Shown here piece after piece: positions 19,453-28,650 of a stretch of DNA of 47,514 nucleotides. Both the position numbers and the translations under genes were made by a program. The notes under the pieces are model-generated. The model was not told the origin of the DNA. It searched no databases and was given only the letters and a program-made list of their open reading frames with translations. The stretch comes from Streptomyces xiaopingdaonensis (GTDB lineage Bacteria; Actinomycetota; Actinomycetes; Streptomycetales; Streptomycetaceae), in assembly GCF_000262345.1 (NCBI RefSeq), contig NZ_AJTQ01000292.1, forward strand, positions 1 to 47,514. Reading direction: 5' to 3'. The first letter of the stretch is position 1. Each line of letters opens with the position of its first letter.

Positions 19453-21119
19453 GCGCGGTGGCGATCAGCTCGATGCACGCGCCCTCCGGCGCAGTCCCCA
19501 ACCTGTGGACGCTCTCAGCGGAGAAACTCGAGGCCCCGAGCATCGAGTACGGCAAGCTCTCGCCCGTGCTGATCGTGCTCGGCGTCGCCGCGCTGGGGGT
19601 TCTGCTGGAGGCGTTCCTGCCGCGCAAGGCCCGTTACACGGCGCAGGTGTTCGTCTCCGCGCTCGGCCTCGTCGCGGCGTTCGCCGCCGTGATCGCGCTC
19701 GCCGCGGGCGGGGCCGCCGGGACCAAGGCGCAGCTCGTGGGCGTGGGTGCGCTCGCCGTCGACGGGCCGACGCTCTTCATGCAGGGCGTCATCCTGCTCA
19801 CCGGTGTCGTGGCGGTGCTCGTCTTCGCGGAGCGGAAGCTGGAGCCCGCCGCGCACGGCTCCCGTGTCGACTCCTTCGCCGCGCAGCCCGCCTCCGTGCC
19901 GGGCGGCGAGGGGGAGAAGGAGGCGACGAAGGCCGGCTGGACGACGACCGAGGTCTTCCCCCTCCTGCTCTTCGCCATCGGCGGCATGCTCCTCTTCCCC
20001 GCCGCCAACGACCTGCTGCTGCTCTTCATCGCGCTGGAGGTCTTCTCGCTGCCGCTGTACCTGCTCTGCGCGCTGGCACGCCGCCGCAGGCTCCTCTCGC
20101 AGGAGGCGGCGGTGAAGTACTTCCTCCTCGGTGCCTTCTCCTCGGCGTTCCTCCTCTTCGGCATCGCGCTGCTCTACGGCTACGCGGGCACCGTCACCTA
20201 CTCCGGCATCGCCCGCGTCGTCTCCGGCGCCGACGCCACCACCGACCCGGTCCTCGCCCAGACGACGGGGAACGACGCGCTGCTGCTCATCGGCGGCGCC
20301 CTGGTGCTGATGGGGCTGCTCTTCAAGGTCGGCGCCGTCCCCTTCCACATGTGGACGCCCGACGTCTACCAGGGCGCCCCCACCCCCGTCACCGGGTTCA
20401 TGGCCGCGGCGACGAAGGTCGCCGCCTTCGGCGCGCTGCTGCGGCTGCTCTACGTCGTCCTGCCGGGCCTCGCCTGGGACTGGCGTCCCGTGCTGTGGGG
20501 CGTCGCGATCGTCACGATGGTCGCGGGTGCGATCGTCGCCATCACGCAGACCGACATCAAGCGGCTCCTCGCCTACTCCTCGATCGCGCACGCCGGCTTC
20601 CTCCTCGCCGGCGTCGTCGCGCTCTCCGAGGAGGGCGTCTCGTCGGTCCTCTTCTACCTGGGGGCCTACTCCTTCGTGACGCTCGGCGCCTTCGCCGTCG
20701 TCACCCTGGTCCGGGACGCCGGAGGGGAGGCGACCCACCTCTCCAAGTGGGCGGGTCTCGGCCGGCGTTCGCCGCTCCTCGCCGCGGTCTTTGCGCTCTT
20801 CCTGCTCGCCTTCGCCGGCATCCCGCTCACCTCCGGGTTCAGCGGGAAGTTCGCCGTCTTCAAGGCGGCGGCGGAGAGCGGGGCCGGCGCGCTCGTCGTG
20901 GTCGGTGTCGCCTCCTCGGCGATCGCCGCGTTCTTCTACCTCCGCGTGATCGTGCTGATGTTCTTCAGCGAGCCGAAGGCGGACGGGCCGAGCGTCGCGG
21001 TGCCGAGCGCGCTGACCTCCACCGCCATCGCGGTGGGAGTTGCGGTGACGGTGGTTCTGGGCGTGGCGCCGCAGTACTTCCTGGACCTCGCGGGGAGTGC
21101 GGGGGTGTTCGTGCGCTGA
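19449..21119 (+). CDS. nuoN: NADH-quinone oxidoreductase subunit N
   Basis: 556 residues. It is the third antiporter-like subunit, packing against NuoK. Conserved segments include LLLLFIALEVFSLPLYLLCA with the functional Glu, FKVGAVPFHMWTPDVYQGAP and DIKRLLAYSSIAHAGF. It is the last gene of the operon and is followed by an intrinsic terminator, completing a full nuoA-N set. Confidence 0.96.
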   Translation: MSAVAISSMHAPSGAVPNLWTLSAEKLEAPSIEYGKLSPVLIVLGVAALGVLLEAFLPRKARYTAQVFVSALGLVAAFAAVIALAAGGAAGTKAQLVGVGALAVDGPTLFMQGVILLTGVVAVLVFAERKLEPAAHGSRVDSFAAQPASVPGGEGEKEATKAGWTTTEVFPLLLFAIGGMLLFPAANDLLLLFIALEVFSLPLYLLCALARRRRLLSQEAAVKYFLLGAFSSAFLLFGIALLYGYAGTVTYSGIARVVSGADATTDPVLAQTTGNDALLLIGGALVLMGLLFKVGAVPFHMWTPDVYQGAPTPVTGFMAAATKVAAFGALLRLLYVVLPGLAWDWRPVLWGVAIVTMVAGAIVAITQTDIKRLLAYSSIAHAGFLLAGVVALSEEGVSSVLFYLGAYSFVTLGAFAVVTLVRDAGGEATHLSKWAGLGRRSPLLAAVFALFLLAFAGIPLTSGFSGKFAVFKAAAESGAGALVVVGVASSAIAAFFYLRVIVLMFFSEPKADGPSVAVPSALTSTAIAVGVAVTVVLGVAPQYFLDLAGSAGVFVR

Positions 21120-21130
21120 GGGTCTTCTAT

Positions 21131-21165
21131 CGCCCGGCCTCTTTCGGGGGGCCGGGCGGTTTTTT
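21131..21165 (+). terminator. intrinsic terminator of the nuo operon
   Basis: CGCCCGGCC (21131-21139) pairs with GGCCGGGCG (21150-21158), with a 10-base loop and a run of six T after the stem. This is the only canonical T-tract terminator I see in the window. Confidence 0.88.
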
Positions 21166-21542
21166 GTGCTCTCCGTCCGTGTTCACCCGCGAGGAGCGAC
21201 GGCGCAGGAACGCCAGCGGCGACGCACTCGCTCATCCGGCCGCCGACACCGGGCCTGCTCGCCTCTCTCCACGTGCCGGTGTGGCTCGATCACGCGCCGG
21301 TCGGGCGGCAGTTCGCCCCGTCCCTCCTCCCGCGTCCCCCGGCGCTGCGTGCCGCGGAGAGTGTGCAGGCGGTCGAGGAGCCGATGCGGGGTGTCGCCCA
21401 AGCCCTCGGCGCCCCCGCACGGGCCCTGGCCCGGACGGCGGCCCGCGGTTGCCCTTCACCGAAAGCGTGTCGGCGCACGAACGGCGCCGGGAGGTGACGG
21501 CGGATCGCCGGGGGGTGGGAAAGCGCCCACGTGGGCCGAGCC
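21166..21542. other. intergenic, no gene seen
   Basis: About 380 bases between the convergent nuo operon and NUDIX gene. Overlapping long frames on both strands here are only GC-rich shadows: composition is dominated by Arg, Pro and Ala, and no frame has a ribosome binding site. No clear repeat or operator was found. Confidence 0.5.
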
Positions 21543-21998
21543 TTACACGGCCCGCTCTCGCCAAGTGGCCAGCACCGACCGTACGGAACCGGACACCCGG
21601 GCCTGTTCCGCTCGGTCGGCCCACAGGTATGCGTCGTGCTCCGTGAGCTGGACCGTGTCGCGCGTGTGGGTGGCGGCGAAGGTGAACTGGCGGGTCTGCC
21701 TGCCGCTCTTGGAGAGGTAGTCGAAGTGCCCGAGGTAGGCGCCGATCGCCGTGACCGTGAGGCCGGTCTCCTCGGCGACTTCCCGGTGCAGGGCGTCGAC
21801 GAGGGTCTCGCCCGACTCGACGGCCCCGGAGGGGAGTTCCCACAGGCCGCCGAAGTGGTCGCCGTCGGCGCGGCGGAGCAGCAGGACCTTCCCTTCGGCG
21901 TCGGTGAGGACGGCGCCGACGACGTGTCTGGCGATGTTCTCGGCGTCGGCGGCGTGGAGAAGGGAGGCCAGGAGGGCGGCGTCGACGGGTGCGTGCAC
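21543..21998 (-). CDS. NUDIX hydrolase
   Basis: 151 residues. The complete Nudix box is present as GAVESGETLVDALH followed by REVAEETGL, with the metal-binding Glu residues of the REVAEE core. The family hydrolyses nucleoside diphosphates linked to another moiety, often as a house-cleaning activity; the substrate is not predictable. GTG 21998 is chosen because it gives a typical domain start (GAGG lies about 10 bases upstream); the frame extends much further without a better start. Single gene, stop TAA. Confidence 0.85.
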   Translation of the reverse strand: MHAPVDAALLASLLHAADAENIARHVVGAVLTDAEGKVLLLRRADGDHFGGLWELPSGAVESGETLVDALHREVAEETGLTVTAIGAYLGHFDYLSKSGRQTRQFTFAATHTRDTVQLTEHDAYLWADRAEQARVSGSVRSVLATWRERAV

Positions 21999-22156
21999 TG
22001 TGCGTGTACCTCGCGGTGGTTGGCGGCGTCGGGTGCCGCATCGGTCCTGCACGCGGCGGGAGTGCCCGACGGTCAGCGTAGCCGGGCCGCGGTGCCGCCT
22101 TCCGCGGCGCAGGCACTCGCCGGGCGCAAGGCTCCGCACCGGCGTCGACCCGCCGT

Positions 22157-22945
22157 TCACCCCTCCCCGTGCCGCTCCAGGAACCGCACCACCCGCCCCC
22201 ACATGCCTCCCCCCGACTCCAGCAACGTCGCCCCGTGCCCCAGCCCCCTCACCACGAGGTCCCGCTCCTCGGCCGCCGTGCTCGCCCGGTAGAGGCGTTC
22301 GGTCTGCTCGTCGAAGCCGAGGTCGTCGGGGGAGACGAGGTAGAGGACGGGGGTGCGCAACTCCGGTACGGCGTCGAGGGGTTCGAGGCCGCGGTAGCTG
22401 TCGGGGGAGGAGAGCGCGACGACGCCTGCGACGGGTGGGTCGAGGTCGGGGGCGGCCTGCAGGGAGGCCGCGGCGCCGCGGGAGGCGCCCATGAGGAAGA
22501 CGGTGCGGGCGCCCTTCCGGCGCAGGGTGCCGACGCCGGCCTCGACGGCGGCGACGTCGGGTCCGGAGACGTCGTCCTCCAGGCGGTCCTCGACGGCTTC
22601 CAGGGCGAGGACGAGGTACCCGTCCCGGGCGAGCTTCAGGGCCTGTTCGCGCCATTCGCAGACGGTGCCGCCGTCCTGGTGGGAGAGGAGGACGCCGGTG
22701 GCTCCGGCGCGGGCGTCGCCGACGAGGAGACCGCCCGTCTCCTGCCCGTCGGCGAGCGGGACGGGCAGCGTGGTGTGCGGGACCTCGTCCGGGTTGAAGC
22801 AGCCGTACTCGCGAGCGGTGTGGCCGGGGGCCGTCGAGCGGCCCGGCTCCTCGCCGTCCTGGGAGGCGCACCCGGCGAGGAGCAGTACGGCGAGCGGGAG
22901 CGCGGCCCACCGCGGGACGGGCGCGCGCACCGCTCCTGGGGCCAT
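22157..22945 (-). CDS. lipoprotein alpha/beta hydrolase (dienelactone-hydrolase-like)
   Basis: 262 residues. The N terminus is a lipoprotein signal with lipobox LAGC (Cys26), so the mature protein should be anchored to the outer face of the membrane. The alpha/beta hydrolase core has the nucleophile elbow GASRG (Ser155), a likely acid in LVSPDDLGF and the His in LGHGATLLE. No ribosome binding site is obvious at ATG 22945; an in-frame GTG just inside would shorten the signal peptide. Esterase or lipase activity on wall-side substrates is a reasonable guess only. Confidence 0.75.
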   Translation of the reverse strand: MAPGAVRAPVPRWAALPLAVLLLAGCASQDGEEPGRSTAPGHTAREYGCFNPDEVPHTTLPVPLADGQETGGLLVGDARAGATGVLLSHQDGGTVCEWREQALKLARDGYLVLALEAVEDRLEDDVSGPDVAAVEAGVGTLRRKGARTVFLMGASRGAAASLQAAPDLDPPVAGVVALSSPDSYRGLEPLDAVPELRTPVLYLVSPDDLGFDEQTERLYRASTAAEERDLVVRGLGHGATLLESGGGMWGRVVRFLERHGEG

Positions 22946-22976
22946 ACGGGCATGCTGCGGGAGGGTGCGGTGCCCG

Positions 22977-24368
22977 TCAATGCGGGTGCGGCTCCGCGGG
23001 GGCCCGGTCCGGACGGTCGGGCTGCTCCTCCGGCGGGATGTTGTAGTTGACGCGGAAGAGGTTGGTCGGGTCGTAGGCGGCCTTCAGGGCGCGGAGCCGG
23101 GCGTAGGCGTCGGGCTCGTAGGCGGTGGCGACGCGTGTGTGCGGGGCGTCGTCGACGCCGAGGAAGTTGACGAAGGTGCGGTGCGTCGCCCAGGGGGCCG
23201 CGGCCTCGTGGAGGCGGTCGTGCTCGGCGCGTGCCTGCCGGTAGTCGCCGGGCTCCAGCAGGGACGTCGTGAAGAGCAGGAAGGCCGCGTCCCTGCCGGT
23301 GACGGGGATGCCGTCCTCGTCGGGCCGTGCGTAGGCGCCGCCGTGGTGGCGCAGTTCGACGACGTACGGAGCCTCGCTGCGGGGGCCGCAGTGGGCGAGG
23401 AGCGCGTCGGCGGTGGCGTCGGTGAGGTCGGTGAGCGCCGAGTTGCGGTCGAAGGTGGGCATGGGGTCCGGGGGCTCGTGGTGTATGGAGCCGGCCTCGG
23501 TGTACGGCATCGTCCGGACGGTGTCGAGGAGCGGTGCGGCCGCCCCGCGGAGCGCGGCGGTGTACTCCTCTCCCTCGTCGGGTGCTCCGCAGTGGGCGAT
23601 CCGCACGTGTGCGATGTACCGGCCGCGGAGCTCCTCGGGTATCTGGGGCAGGTCGGGGTGGTGCATGAGCTGGATCGAGGAGGTCATCTCCTCGGGGACG
23701 TCGCGCACCCAGCGCAGGTAGGCGTGGAGGGCACGCTCGGCGTCGTCGGCGCCGAAGTAGAGGCCCCCGCCGTGGAGTCGGGAGACGGGGAGGAGGCCGA
23801 TCTCCATCGAGGTGACGACGCCGAAGTTGCCCTTGCCGCCGCGGAGGGCCCAGAAGAGGTCGGGCTCGTGGTCGGCGTCGACGGTCTGCCGGTGCCCGTC
23901 GGCGGTGACGAGGTCGAAGGAGCGGGCGTGCTCGGCGGCGTACCCGTAGCGGCGGCCGAGGAGGCCGATGCCGCCGCCGAGGGTGTAACCGACGGCGCCC
24001 ACACCCGGGTTGGAACCGCTCGGCGGCGCGAGGCCGTGCTCCGCCGCCGCCTCGACGACGTCCTGCCAGCGCGCCCCCGGTTCGACGCGCGCGACGCGCC
24101 GCGAGGCGTCGACTTCGACGCGGCGCATCCGCCGTGTGGCGACGAGGAGTTGGCCGTCCGTGCGCACCGAGACGCCGTGCCCGGTGGCGAGGACGCCGAC
24201 GCCGAGCCCCGACCCGGCCGCGTACCGCACGGCCGCCGCGACGTCCCGCCACTCCTCGGCGCCGACGACGACGGCGGGGCGGTCGTCGAGCGCGAGGTTG
24301 AAGCCGAGGCGCTCGGCGTCGTAGCCCGCGTCCTCGGGCCGCAGGACAGGGCCCACTGCATCGAGCAT
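22977..24368 (-). CDS. FAD-binding oxidase, berberine-bridge-like
   Basis: 463 residues. An N-terminal FAD_binding_4 (PCMH-type) domain shows the flavin-linking-type segment GVLATGHGVSVRTDG (its His is the candidate 8-alpha attachment site), SNPGVGAVGYTLGGGIG and LFWALRGGKGNFGVVT. The C-terminal BBE domain ends with YDPTNLFRVNYNI. The second Cys used by bicovalent family members is absent. ATG 24368 has GGGAG five bases upstream. It is divergent from a TetR gene across a perfect palindrome, so it is probably that regulator's target. Substrate unknown. Confidence 0.82.
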   Translation of the reverse strand: MLDAVGPVLRPEDAGYDAERLGFNLALDDRPAVVVGAEEWRDVAAAVRYAAGSGLGVGVLATGHGVSVRTDGQLLVATRRMRRVEVDASRRVARVEPGARWQDVVEAAAEHGLAPPSGSNPGVGAVGYTLGGGIGLLGRRYGYAAEHARSFDLVTADGHRQTVDADHEPDLFWALRGGKGNFGVVTSMEIGLLPVSRLHGGGLYFGADDAERALHAYLRWVRDVPEEMTSSIQLMHHPDLPQIPEELRGRYIAHVRIAHCGAPDEGEEYTAALRGAAAPLLDTVRTMPYTEAGSIHHEPPDPMPTFDRNSALTDLTDATADALLAHCGPRSEAPYVVELRHHGGAYARPDEDGIPVTGRDAAFLLFTTSLLEPGDYRQARAEHDRLHEAAAPWATHRTFVNFLGVDDAPHTRVATAYEPDAYARLRALKAAYDPTNLFRVNYNIPPEEQPDRPDRAPAEPHPH

Positions 24369-24456
24369 GCTCACTCCCGTACCGGGGCGTCCGCGAACTT
24401 GCAGGCGGCGGCGCCGAGTTGAGTCCACTTGTCGCAAGGCGGTGCACGCTACAGGA

Positions 24457-24474
24457 TTACACTGGCGAGTGTAA
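24457..24474. promoter_or_regulatory. palindromic operator between flavin oxidase and TetR gene
   Basis: TTACACTGGCGAGTGTAA is a perfect 7+7-bp inverted repeat with a 4-base centre. It sits between the divergent starts, 24 bases upstream of the TetR start, and overlaps -10-like sequences in both directions. Its size, symmetry and place are those of a TetR-family operator. Confidence 0.78.
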
Positions 24475-24497
24475 CCGTCCCAGGAGGAGAGCGCGCA

Positions 24498-25148
24498 GTG
24501 ACAGTCGAGACGACCTCAGCGAGGACACGTCGTATGCCGGAGAAGCGACGTGCCATCGTGCGGGCGGCCAGGGCCGTCTTCGGCCGCGAGGGCTTCACGG
24601 GGGCGAGCGTCGACGTGATCGCCGCCGAGGGGGAGGTCTCCAAGCGGACGGTCTACAACCACTTCACGGACAAGGAGTCCCTCTTCCAGGCGGTGGTCCT
24701 GGAGGGCGCACGGGAGGTCGCCCGCAGTCAGGCGGTCCTCGCCGACCGGCACCTCCACAAGATCGTCGACCTGGAGCAGGACCTCGTCGCCTTCTCCCTC
24801 GACCGCGTCGCCACGCTGGAGGAGTTCGCCGACCACTGGGCGCTCGTCCGGGTCATCGAGGCGGAGGCCGCCCGCATCAGGCCCGTCCTCCTGGAGGAGT
24901 GGCAGCAGGCGGGCCCCTGGGCGACGATCGCCGAACTCACCCGCTGGATCTCCGAGTTGGCCGACCGCGGGCACCTCGCGACCGACGACCCGGCGCGCGC
25001 CGCCAACCACCTCAACCTGCTCACCTTCATAGCGGTCGCCCAGCCGACCTTCTACGGCGCCCTTCCCATGTCGAGGCGGCAGGTCACCACCGTGGTCGCC
25101 GAGGGCGTCGAGACCTTCCTGCACTCCTACGCGGCGCCCGCCGGGTAG
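24498..25148 (+). CDS. TetR/AcrR family transcriptional regulator
   Basis: 216 residues. The N-terminal HTH is clear: AIVRAARAVFGREGFTGASV, then DVIAAEGEVSKRTVYNHF. The remainder is an all-helical ligand-binding and dimer domain. GTG 24498 follows GGAGGA at a good distance; an upstream in-frame ATG at 24429 would run through the operator and is rejected. It likely represses itself and the divergent flavin oxidase, with release by an unknown small molecule. Confidence 0.88.
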   Translation: MTVETTSARTRRMPEKRRAIVRAARAVFGREGFTGASVDVIAAEGEVSKRTVYNHFTDKESLFQAVVLEGAREVARSQAVLADRHLHKIVDLEQDLVAFSLDRVATLEEFADHWALVRVIEAEAARIRPVLLEEWQQAGPWATIAELTRWISELADRGHLATDDPARAANHLNLLTFIAVAQPTFYGALPMSRRQVTTVVAEGVETFLHSYAAPAG

Positions 25149-25241
25149 CCCGGCGCCCTCCGTGCCGCCCACGGCGGGACTTGACGGAGACCGCACGCCG
25201 GCTTTGACCCCTCCCGGCGCGCCCCTGGCACCATCCCGGCC

Positions 25242-25799
25242 ATGGACGCATACGCGACTTCAGAGACAAGCGATGCTCGCACGCTCTTCCGGGTACGTGC
25301 GGAAACGCCCGTCCAGGCCCCTCCGGCGCAGGTGTACGCGGTCGTGAGCGACCTGCCGCGCAGCGGCGAGTGGAGCGCCGAATGCACCGGGGGCGACTGG
25401 GTCTCCGGTGAACCCGGCGCCGTCGGCTCGGTCTTCGAGGGCCGCAACCACCGCACCGAGGAGGAGGTCTCCTGGGCCCCCGTCGTGCGGGGCAACTGGC
25501 GTACGCACGCGGAGGTGACGGCGGCCGAGCCGGGCGCCCGGTTCCACTGGGCCATGCGCGACTCGGCCGAGCGCGTCCAGGAGAGCGTGTGGGGGTTCGA
25601 CATCGCGCCCGCTTCCCAGGGCAGCACCCTCGTGCACCACTTCAGGATGGGTGCGCCGACCGAGGGCATCCGGGGCATCACCGCCGAGATGGACGCCGCG
25701 CAGCGCGAGCGGTTCTTCGCCGAGTGGGGCGAGAAGCTGGAGCGCGAGATGGGCGAGACCCTGCGGCGCCTCAAGTCCGTCATCGAGAAGGACGGTTGA
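25242..25799 (+). CDS. SRPBCC family protein
   Basis: 185 residues with the START/Bet v1-like fold signature: an N-terminal strand RVRAETPVQAPPAQVYAVVS followed by a Trp-containing loop (GEWSAECTGG) and a long C-terminal helix. The family binds hydrophobic ligands and includes aromatase/cyclases and dehydratases, but many members are uncharacterised. It is on the same strand as, and only 44 bases before, the AMP-dependent ligase, so it may be the first gene of the biosynthetic operon. No good ribosome binding site precedes the ATG, so leaderless initiation is possible. Confidence 0.7.
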   Translation: MDAYATSETSDARTLFRVRAETPVQAPPAQVYAVVSDLPRSGEWSAECTGGDWVSGEPGAVGSVFEGRNHRTEEEVSWAPVVRGNWRTHAEVTAAEPGARFHWAMRDSAERVQESVWGFDIAPASQGSTLVHHFRMGAPTEGIRGITAEMDAAQRERFFAEWGEKLEREMGETLRRLKSVIEKDG

Positions 25800-25843
25800 G
25801 CATCTCCGGCTGAACGATCCACCTTCCCCGAGAGGACGGCGAA

Positions 25844-27415
25844 GTGTTTCTACAGCGCGTGGCCAACCGCGGGATCGGCCTCGGCACGCTCCTGGAGCGG
25901 GCCGCCCGACGCCACCCGGCCAACATACTCGTCTTCGACCACGACCTCGACGCGGCACCGCAGCTCGGCAGACGGGCGACGGTGGGCGAGGCGGCCGACG
26001 CCGTCGCCGACCTCGCCTCCCGTTTACGGTCGTCGGGCATACGCGCGGGCGACCGCGTCGTCGTCTACAAGTCCGACGGCTTCGACATCACGCTGCTCGC
26101 ATGGTCGGCCGCCCGGATCGGCGCCGTCCCCGTGCTGCTCTCGCCGCAGCTCGACGGCGCGACCGTCGAGACCCTCATGCGGCGCACCGGCCGGCCGCAC
26201 CTCGTCACCGACGGGGCCAAGCTCGGGCAGGAGCTCTCCGAGGAAGTGTTCGACGCCTCGCAGAGCGTGCTGCTCGTCACCGGCAGCCACCCGAGGGCGC
26301 GGACCCTCGCCTCGTTCGCCGGTGTCGAGCGCGTCGCCCCCCTGGAGATGCCGCCCGACCATCCGGCGCTGATCACCCACACCTCGGGGACGACGGGCGT
26401 GCCCAAGCTCGCCGTGCACACCGGGCGCACGCTCCAGGCGCGGTTCCGTCCGCAGGCCGCCGTCACCGCGCCGCTGCGCGGGCGGCAGGTCGTCGCCATC
26501 CACGTCTCGTTCGTCCACTCCCGCCTCGTCACCGCGCTCGCCATCTCGCTGCTGCGCGGCTACCCGGTGGTGATCCTCGCCGACGGTGGCACCGCGCACG
26601 TCGCCGACCTCTTCGCGGGGCTGAAGCCGACGGTGCTGGAGGCACACCCCAACTCCTACCTCCAGTGGGAGGAGTTGGCCGACGACCCGCGCCGCCCGCT
26701 CTCCGGTGTACGGCTCTACAGCAGCACCTTCGACGCGATCCACCCGCGCACCGTCCAACGGCTCCTCGCCGCCTCCGAACGCCCCGCGCCCGTCTTCGGG
26801 CAGCTCTACGGGCAGAGCGAGATCGGCCCCTCCGTGGTGCGCTCCTTCTCGCGCCGCAGGAGCCAGAACGCCGACGGGCGCTGCGTCGGCGTCCCCTTCC
26901 CCGGCATGACGGACGTGCGCGTCGTCAGCCGCAACGGCAGGCCGCCCTCGGCCGAGAACCCCGGATACATCGAGGTGAAGAGCGACGGGCGGATCGTCAC
27001 CTACCTCGGTGAGGACGAGCGCTACCGGGAGCAGGTGACCGACGGCTGGTGGCGCATGGGGGACGTCGGATACCGGACCAAGTGGGGGTGTGTGCACCTG
27101 CTCGACCGCGAGGTCGACCTCATCGACGGGTTCGGCAGCACGCTCGCGGTGGAGGACCGGCTCTTCGGCAGGGTTCCGCAGCTCGCGGAGGTGGTCGTCG
27201 TGCCGGGCGGGGACGGGCGCGCCGTGCCCGTCGTGTGCACCAGGGGGGACGTGCCGCTCGACCGGGCCGCCTGGGAGGCGGCCGTCGCCGGGCTGCCGCC
27301 GATGGCCGAGCCCGTGCAGTGGAAGCAGGCCGACCTGCCGCAGACGGCGACCACCAAGGTCAAAAGGCTGGAACTCGCGAAGCTGCTCGCCGTCGGCGCC
27401 GGGCAGGGCGCGTGA
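25844..27415 (+). CDS. AMP-dependent acyl/aryl ligase, candidate CreM-like diazotizing enzyme
   Basis: 523 residues of the ANL superfamily. Adenylation motifs are seen in order: THTSGTTGVPK (179-188 region), YGQSE (322-326), GWWRMGDVGY (401-410), LLDREVDLIDG, and a C-terminal TTKVKR with the candidate catalytic Lys505. Such enzymes activate carboxylates as AMP esters. One branch, CreM of cremeomycin biosynthesis, uses nitrite and an aromatic amine to form a diazo group. The direct linkage here to CreE- and CreD-like genes makes that role attractive, but conventional CoA or amide chemistry cannot be excluded. GTG 25844 follows GAGGAC. Leu61 is encoded by TTA, so translation should need bldA tRNA. 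It overlaps the next gene by GTGA. Confidence 0.72.
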   Translation: MFLQRVANRGIGLGTLLERAARRHPANILVFDHDLDAAPQLGRRATVGEAADAVADLASRLRSSGIRAGDRVVVYKSDGFDITLLAWSAARIGAVPVLLSPQLDGATVETLMRRTGRPHLVTDGAKLGQELSEEVFDASQSVLLVTGSHPRARTLASFAGVERVAPLEMPPDHPALITHTSGTTGVPKLAVHTGRTLQARFRPQAAVTAPLRGRQVVAIHVSFVHSRLVTALAISLLRGYPVVILADGGTAHVADLFAGLKPTVLEAHPNSYLQWEELADDPRRPLSGVRLYSSTFDAIHPRTVQRLLAASERPAPVFGQLYGQSEIGPSVVRSFSRRRSQNADGRCVGVPFPGMTDVRVVSRNGRPPSAENPGYIEVKSDGRIVTYLGEDERYREQVTDGWWRMGDVGYRTKWGCVHLLDREVDLIDGFGSTLAVEDRLFGRVPQLAEVVVVPGGDGRAVPVVCTRGDVPLDRAAWEAAVAGLPPMAEPVQWKQADLPQTATTKVKRLELAKLLAVGAGQGA

Positions 27416-28650
27416 GCGCGCAGGGGCCCGGAGAGGGCCTCGACGCCGTCGTCGTCGGCGGCGGGATCGGCGGCCTCGCCGCGGCGCTCGCGGTGGCGAG
27501 GGCGGGCATGCGCGTCCTCGTGCTGGAGCGCGCCGAGCGGTTCGCCGAGATCGGCGCGGGCATCCAGATCGCGCCGAACGGGCTGCACGCCCTCGACCGC
27601 CTCGGCGTCGGCGACGAGGTGCGGTCGCTCGCCGTCCACATGTCCGAACTGCGCTTCATGGACGGCGTGACGGGCGAACACGTGACGAGCGTGCCGCTCA
27701 CCGAGGGGTACAGGCGTCGGTTCGGCAACCCGTACGTCGTCGTCCACCGCGCCGAACTCCACGCGGCGCTGCTCGCGGCGTGCCGGTCCGATCCGGCGGT
27801 GGAGCTCAGGAGCGGCTGCGCGGTGGCGGGTTACGAGAACGGGCCCGCGACCGCGACCGTGCGCACGGCAGCGGGCGAGCGCCTCACCGCGCGCATCGTG
27901 ATCGGCGCCGACGGCCTGCACTCCGCGATCCGGCGGCAGTTGGTCGGCGACGGGGAGCCGCGGGTCTCGGGGATCACGGTCTACCGGGCCGTGGTCCCGA
28001 TGGAGCGCGTGCCGGAGGCGGAGCGCCTCCTCACCGCCGTGACCTGGTGGGCGGGGCCCGGCTGCCACTTCGTCCACTACCCGATAGCCGGCGGCAAGTA
28101 CCTCAACATGGCGGCGAGCAGCGCCGACGGGGCCACCGAGGCGCTCGCCGGCGTGCCCGCGACGCAGGCGCTCGTGGAGCGGGAGATGAAGGCGCTCGGC
28201 GAGGGCGCGCAGCGGCTCATGGCTCTGGGCGAGGACTGGCGCTCGTGGGTGCTCGTCGACCGCCCGCCCGTGCCCGGCTGGACGGACGGCCGGACCACCC
28301 TCCTCGGCGACGCCGCCCACCCGATGCTGCACTACGCCGCACAGGGTGCCTGCCAGAGCCTCGAGGACGCCGTCGTCCTCGGCGACCTGTTGGAGCGCGG
28401 GGACGCCGAACTGCCCGCCCTGCTCGCGGAGTACAACGCGCGGCGCCGGCGGCGCACCGCCGAGATCCAGGACGTCTCGCGGCTGAGCATCGGCCTCTGG
28501 CACCCCTCGGACGAGGCGGCGAAGGAGCGCAACCGCGCGCTCGCCGCCCTCTCGCCCGAGCAGCTCCACGGCCACCTGGCGTGGATGCACGGCGCCCGCG
28601 ACTTCACCGACACCGACACTGCTCCCGTCCGGGACGGAGCCTCGACGTGA
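27412..28650 (+). CDS. FAD-dependent aromatic monooxygenase (salicylate-hydroxylase-like)
   Basis: 412 residues, a group A flavoprotein monooxygenase. Visible are the dinucleotide motif VVVGGGIGGLAAAL (13-26), the middle GADG motif (about 165-168) and the FAD-ribityl motif LLGDAAHP (about 299-306). Such enzymes hydroxylate activated aromatic rings with NAD(P)H and O2. In this cluster the natural substrate would be 3-hydroxyanthranilate or a derivative, which could undergo ring or decarboxylative hydroxylation. This is inference. It starts with GTG in a GTGA overlap with the ligase and ends in a GTGA overlap with the CreE-like gene, so the four genes are translationally coupled. Confidence 0.8.
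   Translation: MSAQGPGEGLDAVVVGGGIGGLAAALAVARAGMRVLVLERAERFAEIGAGIQIAPNGLHALDRLGVGDEVRSLAVHMSELRFMDGVTGEHVTSVPLTEGYRRRFGNPYVVVHRAELHAALLAACRSDPAVELRSGCAVAGYENGPATATVRTAAGERLTARIVIGADGLHSAIRRQLVGDGEPRVSGITVYRAVVPMERVPEAERLLTAVTWWAGPGCHFVHYPIAGGKYLNMAASSADGATEALAGVPATQALVEREMKALGEGAQRLMALGEDWRSWVLVDRPPVPGWTDGRTTLLGDAAHPMLHYAAQGACQSLEDAVVLGDLLERGDAELPALLAEYNARRRRRTAEIQDVSRLSIGLWHPSDEAAKERNRALAALSPEQLHGHLAWMHGARDFTDTDTAPVRDGAST

Noticed and set aside
21232..22116. Minus-strand frame of 294 codons and overlapping plus-strand frames
   Set aside because: Arg/Pro/Ala-rich composition, no start signals, and overlap with the NUDIX gene in another frame.
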